DNA from: an uncultured Clostridia bacterium
GTDB taxonomy: Bacteria; Bacillota; Clostridia; UMGS1810
Reading direction: 5' to 3'
Length of the DNA stretch: 64,000 bases
NCBI GenBank assembly: GCA_934463165.1
Contig: CAKSJG010000001.1
Span: 186,001 to 250,000, forward strand
A model generated the notes under the pieces. The model made no database searches. It was given only the letters and a program-made list of their open reading frames with translations, and was not told the DNA's origin. Both the position numbers and the translations under genes were made by a program. Of this stretch, positions 1 through 10,228 are shown piece by piece (within the stretch, counting starts at the first letter, position 1; each line of letters begins with the position of its first letter).

Positions 1-164
1 ATGACCATGTTGATTTCACCCTCATACATTGCTATGGTTGCCTTACGCGCCGTCTGAGGATTAATACCAAGCTGCTGCAAAACTTTTTTCAACTTTCTTG
101 ATGCCTCCCCTGCTACGGAAAAATCATTTCCGTCTACAGTATAACTAACTTTAAAAATACTCAT
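1..164 (-). CDS. ATP-binding protein, histidine-kinase-like ATPase fold (partial)
   Basis: The 5' 54 codons of a leftward gene that runs off the window. The start at 164 is chosen because GGAGG (171-175) stands six bases before it; an ATG at 168-170 would be too close. The visible protein begins MSIFKVSYTVDGNDF and continues into QLGINPQTARKATIAMYEGE. That pattern is typical of short anti-sigma/RsbW-like ATPases that Clostridia keep beside DRTGG-domain proteins and near iron hydrogenase genes. It lies 14 bp downstream of the DRTGG gene, so the two are probably one operon. The ATP-binding motifs are outside the window, so the function is inferred from family and context. Confidence 0.7.
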   Translation of the reverse strand, partial: MSIFKVSYTVDGNDFSVAGEASRKLKKVLQQLGINPQTARKATIAMYEGEINMV

Positions 165-178
165 AAGCATCCTCCGAA

Positions 179-517
179 TCACTTATATAAGCCTTCACTG
201 TATAGTTTTCCGCATGCAATATAAAGCGGAAAGTCCGTTGTAATCACGGCAATTCCGGCATCATCCGCAAGTGATAAAATTTCATCACCCGGAGTTTTAC
301 CGCGGACAAAAACAATGGCTTTCATATCCATCATTTCAGCCGTTCTTACAACCTGGGGGTTTATCAGGCCCGTCAATAAAAGCGCCTGATCTTTTACGTA
401 TGCCAGCACATCACTCATCAGATCGCATCCGCATGCGGCAAACACCTCCGTATCATCGGCATAAGCATTGTTTAGGGATTTTCCGTTAAGTAATTCTACG
501 ACTTTTTTTAATTTCAT
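179..517 (-). CDS. DRTGG domain protein
   Basis: A 112-residue cytoplasmic protein made of a single DRTGG-like domain (PF07085 type). The C-terminal half, with IVFVRGKTPGDEILSLADD and ITTDFPLYIACGKLY, is the characteristic part. Stand-alone DRTGG proteins of this size in Clostridia accompany ATP-binding and PHP-domain genes upstream of NADH-dependent iron hydrogenase operons. The domain is thought to bind a ligand, but no reaction is established. GGAGG precedes the ATG at a good distance. The gene is followed after 14 bp by the partial ATP-binding protein. Confidence 0.75.
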   Translation of the reverse strand: MKLKKVVELLNGKSLNNAYADDTEVFAACGCDLMSDVLAYVKDQALLLTGLINPQVVRTAEMMDMKAIVFVRGKTPGDEILSLADDAGIAVITTDFPLYIACGKLYSEGLYK

Positions 518-672
518 ACTTGCCTCCTTGTTTAATCTGCTGATATCTTTTTATCATAGTCGGTATTATAAATTCATTTTAACATATATTTATGCAAAAA
601 TCCATACTATAATTTGAAAAAATTTAATATATTTTTATTGAGCATTATGCATAAAAATAAATGAGGTTTAAA

Positions 673-1530
673 ATGACATATTTCTCTTTTATAATCATCT
701 CTTTGGTTTATGAGATAACATTTTACGGAATTTTATCATTTACAGGTGAAAAAGCAAAATACACTCTGCCCGCTGTTTGTTCGGCTATGATAGGAGTCGG
801 ATTGGTAAACACGTATGAGAATTGTGTAATGTTTTTTGTGCTTTCGGTGCAGTGTATTTGCATATGTATAGGTTTTCCGATAATGATAAAATACGATAAA
901 ACAAAAAATAATTCTGCATTTATGACTTATTCTGTATTATGCAGTCTGATGTTTATTGTGCTGATAGGCGGAACCAAAGGGTATCTTGACAAAAATAATA
1001 TGTTTTTTATGGCTGTTATTATTTTGCTCACGTTGATTAATTCAACCGAAAATAAGTTTGAAACGCCGTTTTTTAAAAACATGAGCAAGATTAAAACATT
1101 CATTACGATAATTATGTTTTTTCTTTTAACAGCTGTTGAGCTGCTTTTGATTCAGGCAAGCAATCAAATTTTAAACTGCGGTTTTTTAAATAAGCGCTTT
1201 ACGGCAGTTTACTTATCTGTGCTTATTACAGCTCCGATAATAACATATGCAGCAAAAAGTAAAAACAGGGCTTTTTGCAATTTGTATTTTATTAACTGCC
1301 CGATATATATAACTTCATTTACAATTGCAATGTGTCTTGCCGTTTCAAAAAACAATCAAATACAGTTACTCCCGGAATTTTGTTCAATTGATATACCGTT
1401 TATGCTGTCGGCTGCAACAATGGCATTATTACCGCTGATATTAAAAACGAAAATATCAGCGGTAAGAAAACTGTTATTGATTGTCGGGGCTGTTTGCTAT
1501 GTATTATTATCAGTCGGATACTTAACTTAA
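673..1530 (+). CDS. Polytopic membrane protein, distantly cation/Ca2+ exchanger-like
   Basis: A 285-residue, very hydrophobic protein with about nine or ten predicted membrane spans. An ATG at 661 is in frame, but TGAGG lies six bases before the ATG at 673, so I start it there. The last 45 residues (DIPFMLSAATMALLPLILK, then a final hydrophobic span) recall the C-terminus of YrbG-type Na+/Ca2+ exchangers. The usual alpha-repeat signatures (G-S/T-S-x-P-E, GSNxxN) are not recognisable. It could be a decayed or highly diverged exchanger, or an unrelated membrane protein. Its stop overlaps the stop of the convergent dgt gene by a few bases. Confidence 0.55.
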   Translation: MTYFSFIIISLVYEITFYGILSFTGEKAKYTLPAVCSAMIGVGLVNTYENCVMFFVLSVQCICICIGFPIMIKYDKTKNNSAFMTYSVLCSLMFIVLIGGTKGYLDKNNMFFMAVIILLTLINSTENKFETPFFKNMSKIKTFITIIMFFLLTAVELLLIQASNQILNCGFLNKRFTAVYLSVLITAPIITYAAKSKNRAFCNLYFINCPIYITSFTIAMCLAVSKNNQIQLLPEFCSIDIPFMLSAATMALLPLILKTKISAVRKLLLIVGAVCYVLLSVGYLT

Positions 1531-2708
1531 AAATATGCTTTATATTCCGGTTTGTTATCGGACGGAAAAAGAAAATCATACATATCATAAAAATAGTCAT
1601 CGGTCATACTGGTTATATAGTCAATTACGATTTGGGCAGGTTCATTCTCTTTCATATAATTCGTGTTTGTATAATATTTTCTTATTTTATTAATATACGA
1701 TATATGATGCTTGAAAATTAATGACGATGAATTCATATTATTAACATCCGACAAAAGTTTTTCGAAAATTTTTATATACATCGGTCTGATATAATTTTTT
1801 TGATCCGATGCAACCGTTTCGCTGTTATAAATATATTTATAGTTTTCATTCATAGCGGTTTTTAAATCACTGAAATATTCTTTATCTAAAGATATGCAGT
1901 TTTTACCGTAACTGTTTTCAACAACATTAACTATAAGATTATTAATTATGGCAGCGTTAAACTTGCCGAGTATTCCTTCCGAAAAGACAGAGTCGTCGGG
2001 TATGACTTTTGCACGAACAGCATCCTGTCTGTCTTTTCCTATGTATGCAATAAGGTCACTTATGCGTACAACACAACCTTCAGGCGTGGAAGGTATAAGA
2101 GTTGCCGAGTATGAAATATCTTTGCGGCATTTTTCAACCATTTCATCAAACACATCAAAACTGGCGTTATGCACCGGCACATAATTTTCGAGAGGAAGCT
2201 CACCGTTGTGGCAGAGGATTCCGTCAAGAGTATTGAGAGTGATGTTATATTCAAATATTTTATCCAACACTCTGACTGAATGAAGATTGTGCAAAAAATT
2301 CACGCCGCAATATTCGTTTGAAAGTTCATTAAGGCATCGTTCGCCCGCATGACCGAAAGGCGGATGACCGATATCATGCCCCAGGGCAATAGCCTCCGTG
2401 AGATCTGTATCTAAGCCTAAAAGCGTTGATATGTTTCGTGCGATACGCGAAACAATTTGAACATGAAGGCTTCGTCTTGTTATATCATCGTTTTTGTAGA
2501 ATGAAAAAACCTGCGTTTTATCACTGTATCGGTTATAATAAGGACAATGCATAATTTTTTCACAGTCTTTGACATACGGAGGCCTCCACAAATTCGATTC
2601 GCTGTGGCCGGCTCTGCGCCTTGTCGGTTCGTTCATTCTGCTTTTTAAAGCAGGGTTATCACTTAAAATTTTTTTTGATATTTCATCACTTAATTTTTTA
2701 TACTCCAT
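1527..2708 (-). CDS. dgt: dGTPase-like HD-domain phosphohydrolase
   Basis: A 393-residue HD hydrolase of the deoxyguanosinetriphosphate triphosphohydrolase-like group, which cleaves dNTPs to deoxynucleosides and triphosphate. The N-terminal RRRAGHSESNLWRPP segment precedes the metal-binding set: His82, the His111-Asp112 pair in ALGHDIGHPPFGHAGE with His115 and His120, and a later Asp in VVRISDLIAYIGKD. The length fits the shorter bacterial dGTPase-like family. GAGGTG precedes the ATG. It is the last gene of the addB-addA-dgt transcript, 17 bp after addA, a link between nucleotide-pool control and DNA repair. The nucleotide specificity cannot be read from the sequence. Confidence 0.85.
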   Translation of the reverse strand: MEYKKLSDEISKKILSDNPALKSRMNEPTRRRAGHSESNLWRPPYVKDCEKIMHCPYYNRYSDKTQVFSFYKNDDITRRSLHVQIVSRIARNISTLLGLDTDLTEAIALGHDIGHPPFGHAGERCLNELSNEYCGVNFLHNLHSVRVLDKIFEYNITLNTLDGILCHNGELPLENYVPVHNASFDVFDEMVEKCRKDISYSATLIPSTPEGCVVRISDLIAYIGKDRQDAVRAKVIPDDSVFSEGILGKFNAAIINNLIVNVVENSYGKNCISLDKEYFSDLKTAMNENYKYIYNSETVASDQKNYIRPMYIKIFEKLLSDVNNMNSSSLIFKHHISYINKIRKYYTNTNYMKENEPAQIVIDYITSMTDDYFYDMYDFLFPSDNKPEYKAYF

Positions 2709-2725
2709 TTAAAACACCTCATAAA

Positions 2726-5700
2726 TCAGAAAGTGAACTCTTCAGCTGTGTCAAAAATATATATTATTTTTTCTTTAACTCTTACATTCAGTATTTTTTC
2801 CAAAGCCTTTGCATATAAATCAACCTGTACCTTATATTTAGCAGCAATTTCGGCAGAGTTGCCTTTTGATGCCGAATCGGTTTTATAATCTATGATTACA
2901 ATGCTTCCGTCCGCGTCTGTAAAGAATGCATCGACAGTTCCCTGGATAATCATTCTATCATCTTTAGCACCGGGAAATATTTCGTTAGAATCAATCATAA
3001 TTTTAAATGAAAACTCTTTTTTTAGTGTGTCATTATTGCATTGCATTCTTTTTGCCAAACTACTTAAACAAAATCTCTTTATTTTATTTACAGGTAATGC
3101 GTTAAATTCGTCCTCGTTTAAAATTTTGTTTTCCGTCATCATACGAAGCTGTGAAATAATATTATTCTCATCCGTAATATTACTGAAATCAAGTTTTTCC
3201 ATTACCTTGTGTACGATTGTTCCGAGTGCCGCTCCGTATATTTTATGCGTTACCGAAAAATTTTTCGGTACATCAAGATTCACGCTGTCGAACAGCATCG
3301 CTGATTCATCGTCATACATTCTTTTTATTTCTGTAACGGTCATATTTGAAGGCAAGGCCGATGATACTTTATACGGATATTCATACGATAACATTTTATT
3401 GATTTGCTCAAAAGAATCTGTACATTTGTCAAAGAGTTTCTGCCAGTCAAAATCTGTTTGTTCCGTATTATCAAGCGTAATACTATTCATATTAATCAGT
3501 GATACATTATATTTACATGAATCATCATATTTTGTCAAATTATATTGCATTAGGTCAGCCTGATAGCCGCTCGAACGAGTTATTCCGAAAAGAATGACTT
3601 GCATATAATTATTTGCCTTTGAAATTATATACGGGTTAATTTTTTTGCCTTGACCGCATAAATAGTATTCCGTATTATTTAACATTTTATCGGCATTCGA
3701 ACAAACACCTGACAAAACCAATTTTTCAGTCGGACGTGTAAGCGCAACATACAATACACGCATTTCTTCAGATATATATTCTTTATACTTCTTTTGACGC
3801 ATAATAATTTTATTTAATGTCTTTGTTTTTAAAATAACCTTATCTTTTTTGTAGCTGTCAAGTCCTATTCCGTATTTTGGGTGATAAAGAGCTGTATTTT
3901 TGTCATCTTTCATCATGATTTTACTGCCGAGACATGTTAAAAAAACTATCGGGAATTCCAGTCCTTTTGATTTATGTATGCTCATAATTCTAACAACATT
4001 ATCATTTTCACTGAGTATTTTTGCGCCCTCTGTCTTACTTTTATCAGATGCTCTCAGATTATCTATGTAGCGTATAAAGCTGAATATTCCCTTATAATTT
4101 GTTTTTTCAAAATCTTTTGCCTTTTTAATCAAAAATCTCACATTTGTCTTTTTTAATTCGCTGTCGGAAAATGTTGACAAATATGTATAAAATCGTATTT
4201 TTGCTATAACATAATTAATCAGCTCATCAGTTTCCATATATCTTGATTTTTCATTAAAATCATTTACTGTTTTGATAAATCTTGCAATTTTATCAGACAA
4301 ATTGCTGTCAAATGTATTCATGTACTCACAAATACATTTATAAAATGAAGTATTTTTGTTTATCATGCGAATTTCCATAAAATCATTTTCATCAAAACCG
4401 AAAAAAGGATTTTTCATTGAAGTAACAAGTGAGATGTCATCGTCCGGGTTGTCAATAACTTTTAATAATGAAATAAGATATATAATTTCTTTGCTCTCAA
4501 AATATTCTTCACCCTTGTCGCTGTAAACCGGGATACCCATCTTTTTAAATATTCTTTCAAAAACAGGCGCAGTATTTTTAACTCCGCGCATCAGTACCAC
4601 TATATCCCTGTATTTTGCAATTCTTCTGTTTTTCGATTTTCTGTCATATAAGATATACCCGTCTGATATATATTTTTGTATTTTATTTGCGACATGAACA
4701 GCTTCCGCTTCTGTTTTTGAAAGCTTAAAATCACTTTTTCCATTTTCTCCGCAAAAGCCGTTATCTTTATCAATTATATCTACATCAATAAATTGTGTGT
4801 CCGAGTTAACTTCTTCAAAGTCACTTCCGTATACAAGCATTTCCTCATTGTTGTATTCGAGTTCACCGCATGACGGACTCATTGTCTGATAAAAAAGTGA
4901 GTTGACAAAGTCGATAATGTTTTTTCTGCTTCTGAAGTTTGAATTTAACAATATTTTATTATGTTTATGATATTTATTATAATCATACAATGCATATAAA
5001 TTACTTTTTTCCTTAAACAGCAAGGGATTTGCATCCCTAAAACTATAAATACTTTGTTTCATATCGCCGACGCAAAAAATGTTCGGATGTCCTCGATGTT
5101 CTCCAGATATATACTTGAATATCTCATTTTGAATATTATTGCAATCCTGATATTCGTCAATATATATTTCGTCGAAGCTTTCAGAAACTTCCGCAGCTAC
5201 ATCCGACGGTGTTCCGTCATCATTTTTTAAAAGTTTAAGAGCCATATGTTCAAAATCGGAAAAATCAATAAAATTTGATTCGCGCTTAAGCTCATCAAAT
5301 TTTATTGAAAAATCAGTAACAAGCTTAATAAGCTGATTTAAAACAACTATAACATCATCATTAACCGCTTTAAGCTGCTTGAGTGTATAAACAAAATATT
5401 TTTTTGTTATGTCTGTTATGCAGCTTTTTGCTTCGTCTCTTATTTTTTTAATTCTTGAGGATAGTATTGGGTCAACACTTTTATCCTGTGCCCACCTTGC
5501 ATAATTAATGCTTTTTATATATTTAAAAGCTTCATCGTAATTATTTTTCGAAAAAATACCGTCAATAATTTCAATGTCGGATGATAATATTCCGATGTAA
5601 GAATTATATATGCCGTGTTTTTCACAAAGCTCTATTGCGTATTCTGTTTTTGACCTCGCGTATGATGCAGCTTGCTTAAGAATATCAACAGTCTGATTAA

Positions 5701-6298
5701 TAATGTCTGCGTTCTCATACGGCTTTGAAAGATCTTTCAGCCATTTTTCGCTGTCGGGCATTGTTCTGGAAAAATCATATGTTGAGAGTATAAGATTTGA
5801 GAGCTTAACGTCATTTTTGCTGTAATAAAATGATGATATTTTTTTGAAATTCTCATCATTGCTTTCATACGCCCGGTTAAGCACATAGCTTACAGCGTTT
5901 TGTTTTAGCATTTCCGTTTCCGGTTCATCGGCTATTTTTACATTTGGATCTATTCCAAGTCTGAAAAAATTTTTTTTGATTAAATCCAGACAAAAGCTGT
6001 GTATGGTGCAAAAATGACTGTTGGGCAGTTTTATAAGTTGCATCGACAGTTTGTGGTCTGCTCCGTCCGAGATTTTGTCCATTATTTTTTTCATGACTCT
6101 TTCCCTTATTTCCGACGCTGCTGCTTTCGTATATGTAACAACAAGAATCCTGTCTATATCAACAAAATCTTCTTCCGTAAGTCTGTTTATAATTCGTTCG
6201 GACATAACGGCCGTTTTTCCCGAACCTGCCGCAGCAGAAACGATTATGTCCGAAACAGGAAAATCTATTGCGCTTTGCTGTTCTTTTGTCCATTTCAT
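2726..6298 (-). CDS. addA: Helicase-nuclease subunit AddA
   Basis: AddA is the 3'-to-5' SF1 helicase and one of the two nucleases of the AddAB complex, which resects double-strand breaks for RecA loading. The 1190 residues match the family length. Walker A is SAAAGSGKT near residues 21-29, and the DEYQD Walker B/motif II is near residue 380. Helicase motifs such as IMSIHKSKGLEFPIVF and MRVLYVALTRP follow, then the C-terminal RecB-type nuclease with GTVDAF and IIDYKT near residue 1138. The start overlaps the addB stop by four bases, so translation is coupled. A GGTG element precedes the ATG. Confidence 0.95.
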   Translation of the reverse strand: MKWTKEQQSAIDFPVSDIIVSAAAGSGKTAVMSERIINRLTEEDFVDIDRILVVTYTKAAASEIRERVMKKIMDKISDGADHKLSMQLIKLPNSHFCTIHSFCLDLIKKNFFRLGIDPNVKIADEPETEMLKQNAVSYVLNRAYESNDENFKKISSFYYSKNDVKLSNLILSTYDFSRTMPDSEKWLKDLSKPYENADIINQTVDILKQAASYARSKTEYAIELCEKHGIYNSYIGILSSDIEIIDGIFSKNNYDEAFKYIKSINYARWAQDKSVDPILSSRIKKIRDEAKSCITDITKKYFVYTLKQLKAVNDDVIVVLNQLIKLVTDFSIKFDELKRESNFIDFSDFEHMALKLLKNDDGTPSDVAAEVSESFDEIYIDEYQDCNNIQNEIFKYISGEHRGHPNIFCVGDMKQSIYSFRDANPLLFKEKSNLYALYDYNKYHKHNKILLNSNFRSRKNIIDFVNSLFYQTMSPSCGELEYNNEEMLVYGSDFEEVNSDTQFIDVDIIDKDNGFCGENGKSDFKLSKTEAEAVHVANKIQKYISDGYILYDRKSKNRRIAKYRDIVVLMRGVKNTAPVFERIFKKMGIPVYSDKGEEYFESKEIIYLISLLKVIDNPDDDISLVTSMKNPFFGFDENDFMEIRMINKNTSFYKCICEYMNTFDSNLSDKIARFIKTVNDFNEKSRYMETDELINYVIAKIRFYTYLSTFSDSELKKTNVRFLIKKAKDFEKTNYKGIFSFIRYIDNLRASDKSKTEGAKILSENDNVVRIMSIHKSKGLEFPIVFLTCLGSKIMMKDDKNTALYHPKYGIGLDSYKKDKVILKTKTLNKIIMRQKKYKEYISEEMRVLYVALTRPTEKLVLSGVCSNADKMLNNTEYYLCGQGKKINPYIISKANNYMQVILFGITRSSGYQADLMQYNLTKYDDSCKYNVSLINMNSITLDNTEQTDFDWQKLFDKCTDSFEQINKMLSYEYPYKVSSALPSNMTVTEIKRMYDDESAMLFDSVNLDVPKNFSVTHKIYGAALGTIVHKVMEKLDFSNITDENNIISQLRMMTENKILNEDEFNALPVNKIKRFCLSSLAKRMQCNNDTLKKEFSFKIMIDSNEIFPGAKDDRMIIQGTVDAFFTDADGSIVIIDYKTDSASKGNSAEIAAKYKVQVDLYAKALEKILNVRVKEKIIYIFDTAEEFTF

Positions 6299-9200
6299 TG
6301 ATTTTCACCACCGTTTGTATTTCTTTTTATATAATCCAGCACATTCATCTTATTAACTTTGTCAAGTTTTCGATATCTGTCATTTACGTCGGAATTAAAC
6401 CCGCATATTGACATATAAGGACAATAATTACATGGTGTCAAATTTAAAATTTCATAAGGATTTATATCAATTTCGCCTTTTGACATAGCATAAGCACTTT
6501 TAGATACCTCGTTTTTTAAATATTCGCTTAACTGTTTGAATGCGGTAAATGAAATATTATTTTCACCGTTACCTTTTAATATTATGCTCAGAGGGTCATA
6601 TGCTTTGATAACATTTTCAGCATCAGCAACAACTCCGGACATGACAAAGCTTTTATCAATATCTTCTTCTGTTATCTCCTTTTCGGGACTTGATTCAAAG
6701 GATGGATTATCAATTTTAAAATAAAGTGCACCGGCATGTTTTGCCAAAGGGTCTCTTTCTACAAGAGCATCGAGATAGATAAGGATTTGTATATCAAGTC
6801 CGTAAAAAACATCGGTATAGTCGAATTTTTTATTGCCTGTTTTATAGTCAATGACGCGGATATATGTTCCGTTATCATCTTTAAACGAATCCGCCCTGTC
6901 TATTTTTCCCGTTAATTTGAGTTTTTTTCCGTTTTTAAGGTCCAACTCTATGCAGCCTATATTATTGTCATCAAAAACCAATTCATATCCCATCGGAATA
7001 AATTTTGAGCGAACAATATGCCTTTTTATAACATTCAGAGACATAACAAGCGAATCGCGAAGGCGTTCTACAGATGCTAGATCACGTGTCGTCAATTCAC
7101 AGTTTTCAGAAACGGAATTTTTTATAAACGAATCAATATATGTATTAACTTTTTGTCTGAAATATATTTCATCCGTATCTTTGAGATCCATATTCTCTTT
7201 TGAAATATCCTCAAATATTTTCTCTATTATTTCATGTGCAAGAGATCCGATGTCTACACTTTCAAATCCGAATTTTTCCTTTGCTTTGAGAGAGAGCATA
7301 TATTGGAGATAATACGAATATCTGCAAGCATTATATTTTTGCATTCTCGAAACCGTTGAGTAAAATTCGCGGTCAAATAATTTGTCTGTTAACTTCTCCG
7401 ATAAACAGGTCAGTTTATTCTTTCCGGAAATCGTATCCGATATAAACTGTATTTCTTCGTTTTTTTTGTTTGTCTTAAGGTAATAATATATATCCTGCCA
7501 CCTGTCATCTGCTTCTTCTCCGTTTTTCATTTTTCTCACATTATCTGCCAAAAATTCAAGAGCAAAATTGATGTTTCCGAGGTATAAATCTGATTTGCTG
7601 CTTATTCCCCCGAGGGTTTTAATATCAGAAAACATGTTTTCGATAAGCGTAACAACAAATGACGGTCTTTCCGAGGAAAAGGCCGAATCGGACATCGGAT
7701 ATGATATAATCAGTGCATCGGACGGATGCGTGAGTGCATTGTAAATAAGAAATCTGTCATAATATGAAGATTCTTCGGAATCGGGTTTATAATCAATACC
7801 GGCAGATGACAAAAAGGCTTTATCCTTATCGTCAATTATTGAGTTATCCTTTTGCGGAGACGGGAAAGATGAATCAACCGCTCCGATTATAAATTGATAT
7901 TTTGTCGGACCGCTTTTACTCCGCAAAACATCCCCGACGATGACTTCATCAACCGATGTCGGAATAATTCCGATTTTTTGCTCTGAAAATGCGGTAAATA
8001 AATATTTTCTGTATTCCTTAAGATTTACTCTTTTATCACCGAATATATACACAATCATATCAAGAGCTTCTATCAGCTTTTTCCAGATATAAACATATTG
8101 CTTTACCATATAACTGTTGTTTTCAGATTTGAAATGCTCAATATAATCAGCTGTAATTTTATCAAATTCGGATTCCGTCAAGTAAGAATAGAGCTGCTCA
8201 CATATATATTTTACATCTTTTTTGCCTTTTACTTTGTCATGAAAAACCGCGAGCGGCAAAATGTAATTGCTGCGAACACTGTCAAGGCATTTTTTTAGTT
8301 CGACGTTATCCTTGCAATACGATTCAACTGTTCTTACCCACTTTTCATCCGACAACCATGTGTTTTTTGACGCGCCGGTTGCCGTTATAAAATTATCAGC
8401 CTCATATATGCTTTCGGTCTCAATATTCAAATAACCGGATTTCAAAAAATTAACTATTGTTTCGCTTCTGTATCCGTTTATGTAAACATCAAAAATATTA
8501 ATTACAAAGTTAATCAAAGAGTGGTTAAGCACGTCTGTTTTTTCATCTATAAAACACGGGATTGAATACATTGAAAAAGTTGAGCGGATAATATTTGAAT
8601 AAGACTCTACATCAGGACAAACAACGCTGATATCCCTATATCTGATTTTTTTCTCACGTACAAGCGCAGCAATTTGTGTTGCAATTTGTGAAACTTCGGA
8701 ATATGGATTTTCTGATGTATAAATCCTTATGTTTTTGCATATGATGTCGGTTTTTCTGAGAGGATATACATATAAATTTTTTTCAAGGTATGAAATATCT
8801 TCGCTGTTATAATATGAGCTCGGTAACGTTATATCTTTTTTGCATATTACACCGCGCTTTTCGCATTCATTTTTTATTTTGGCACTGCATTTATATGTAG
8901 GCTCAAAAACACTGTTAACGGATTTTTCATCGCCGTCGCGGGTTAATGTCATAAAAACATTTTCGGCCTGCTGAGCTATTGACGCAATTACGCTTATTTC
9001 CTGCGGGTTAAAAGAAGAAAATTCATCAAAAATAAATGTAAAATCTATATAAGGCTTTTCGGCTTCGAGGATATGGTTAAATATATTAAGCAGATCGTCG
9101 GAATCATTAAATGAAATTTTCAATTCATTATCATACTTTTCATATATATTTGCAATATCTGCAAACTTATGTTTAAAAGTGATGTCGGAAGAATTATCGG

Positions 9201-9612
9201 CTGCCGCTTTTAATTCTGCGGGGGTAATATTATACTTTTTCAACATGCTTATCTCACCGGCACATACGTTTGAAAAACCGATTTGATCACTGCATCCTTT
9301 ATAATATTTTAATTCACTTTCCGAAATAACCTTTGACATAATAAGAGATTTACCGACAGAGCCGATAATTTTTTTGTTTCCCGGATACAAATCATAAATA
9401 CGTCCGGCAATGCGTTCAAAAGACAAAACTTCAGCTGTGTCCGACCGTATTGAACCGATTTTTTCTATAAGTCTTTTTTCGGAAATATGAGTAAACTGTT
9501 CTGGAACGATAATGATAAACGGTTTGTTTTTTTTGAACAGTTCTTCGGATTTTTCGAGTATAAATTGTGTTTTGCCGCTGTTTGCACGGCCGTATATCAT
9601 TTGAAGTGCCAT
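6295..9612 (-). CDS. addB: Helicase-nuclease subunit AddB
   Basis: AddB is the partner of AddA. It has a degenerate helicase part that reads recombination hotspots and a second nuclease domain stabilised by an Fe-S cluster. The 1105 residues begin with Walker A YGRANSGKT. The nuclease motif VIDYKTGN is near residue 922. The four cluster cysteines are the Cys in KYNACRYSYY near residue 762 and a CX2CX5C (CNYCPYMSIC) near residue 1060. GGAGG precedes the ATG, and a TTGAAA/TATAAT promoter sits about 65 bp upstream. It is first gene of addB-addA-dgt. Confidence 0.95.
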   Translation of the reverse strand: MALQMIYGRANSGKTQFILEKSEELFKKNKPFIIIVPEQFTHISEKRLIEKIGSIRSDTAEVLSFERIAGRIYDLYPGNKKIIGSVGKSLIMSKVISESELKYYKGCSDQIGFSNVCAGEISMLKKYNITPAELKAAADNSSDITFKHKFADIANIYEKYDNELKISFNDSDDLLNIFNHILEAEKPYIDFTFIFDEFSSFNPQEISVIASIAQQAENVFMTLTRDGDEKSVNSVFEPTYKCSAKIKNECEKRGVICKKDITLPSSYYNSEDISYLEKNLYVYPLRKTDIICKNIRIYTSENPYSEVSQIATQIAALVREKKIRYRDISVVCPDVESYSNIIRSTFSMYSIPCFIDEKTDVLNHSLINFVINIFDVYINGYRSETIVNFLKSGYLNIETESIYEADNFITATGASKNTWLSDEKWVRTVESYCKDNVELKKCLDSVRSNYILPLAVFHDKVKGKKDVKYICEQLYSYLTESEFDKITADYIEHFKSENNSYMVKQYVYIWKKLIEALDMIVYIFGDKRVNLKEYRKYLFTAFSEQKIGIIPTSVDEVIVGDVLRSKSGPTKYQFIIGAVDSSFPSPQKDNSIIDDKDKAFLSSAGIDYKPDSEESSYYDRFLIYNALTHPSDALIISYPMSDSAFSSERPSFVVTLIENMFSDIKTLGGISSKSDLYLGNINFALEFLADNVRKMKNGEEADDRWQDIYYYLKTNKKNEEIQFISDTISGKNKLTCLSEKLTDKLFDREFYSTVSRMQKYNACRYSYYLQYMLSLKAKEKFGFESVDIGSLAHEIIEKIFEDISKENMDLKDTDEIYFRQKVNTYIDSFIKNSVSENCELTTRDLASVERLRDSLVMSLNVIKRHIVRSKFIPMGYELVFDDNNIGCIELDLKNGKKLKLTGKIDRADSFKDDNGTYIRVIDYKTGNKKFDYTDVFYGLDIQILIYLDALVERDPLAKHAGALYFKIDNPSFESSPEKEITEEDIDKSFVMSGVVADAENVIKAYDPLSIILKGNGENNISFTAFKQLSEYLKNEVSKSAYAMSKGEIDINPYEILNLTPCNYCPYMSICGFNSDVNDRYRKLDKVNKMNVLDYIKRNTNGGENQ

Positions 9613-9674
9613 TTTTTCCTCCGTGTTTTGTTTTTGGATATTTTTTGTAATCAGAGATTATATGTTTTGTTTAT

Positions 9675-9703
9675 ATTATAACATGAGCCCTGTAACTTTT
9701 CAA
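9675..9703 (-). promoter_or_regulatory. Sigma-A promoter of addB-addA-dgt
   Basis: On the minus strand, TTGAAA (9698-9703) and TATAAT (9675-9680) are separated by exactly 17 bases, about 63 bp before the addB start. Confidence 0.75.
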
Positions 9704-9862
9704 GATTTTTTAACCCGTTAAATCGGATATGCCGATAGAAATAATATGCAGAATAAAATTACCGTCTGCGGAAAAGATAAATATAAGAATTTACCGCTGT
9801 GCACTTATTAAATTAATCTGATATATGTTAAAAAGCTTTCTGTGCACAAGAAAGGATTTGTC

Positions 9863-10228
9863 ATGGTTTTCTTACTTGTTTTTATAATGGGTGCGTTCGG
9901 ATACGGCGCTCTTGAAATTATATGGAGAGGCTTTACGCATTGGACAATGATGCTTGTCGGAGGAATATGTTTTTCGCTTATATATACATTTTACTGTTTG
10001 AATTTTGAAATTAACATAATATGGAAATGCGTTATTGCGGCATCGCTTATAACGGCTGTTGAACTTGTATCGGGGTATATTTTAAACATTAAGCTTAAAA
10101 TGGACATATGGGATTATTCATATCTGCCGCTGAATTTTCACGGTCAGATATGTCTCCCGTACAGTGTGTTGTGGTTTGCTCTCAGCAGTATATTATTTAA
10201 ACTGTGTGAATTTATCGGCCCATTTTAA
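9863..10228 (+). CDS. Small integral membrane protein, putative ABC-transporter type IV family
   Basis: About 121 residues with four predicted membrane helices. It resembles PF06541 (putative ABC-transporter type IV), with the family's GALEIIWRGFTHWTM start, the ELVSGYILN segment and the WDYSYLPLNFHGQICLPYS signature. The role is unknown; members are small membrane proteins common in gut Clostridia. A GTG at 9842 is in frame, but AAAGGA lies at the right distance before the ATG at 9863, so the later start is chosen. Its stop overlaps the stop of the convergent uvrC. Confidence 0.75.
   Translation: MVFLLVFIMGAFGYGALEIIWRGFTHWTMMLVGGICFSLIYTFYCLNFEINIIWKCVIAASLITAVELVSGYILNIKLKMDIWDYSYLPLNFHGQICLPYSVLWFALSSILFKLCEFIGPF

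Noticed and set aside
518..672. Promoters of the DRTGG gene and the exchanger-like gene
   Set aside because: Several AT-rich -10-like boxes exist but none has a convincing -35 at 16-18 bp.
2892..3563. 223-codon open frame antisense to addA
   Set aside because: Hydrophobic Ser/Leu-rich shadow of the well-conserved addA nuclease end.
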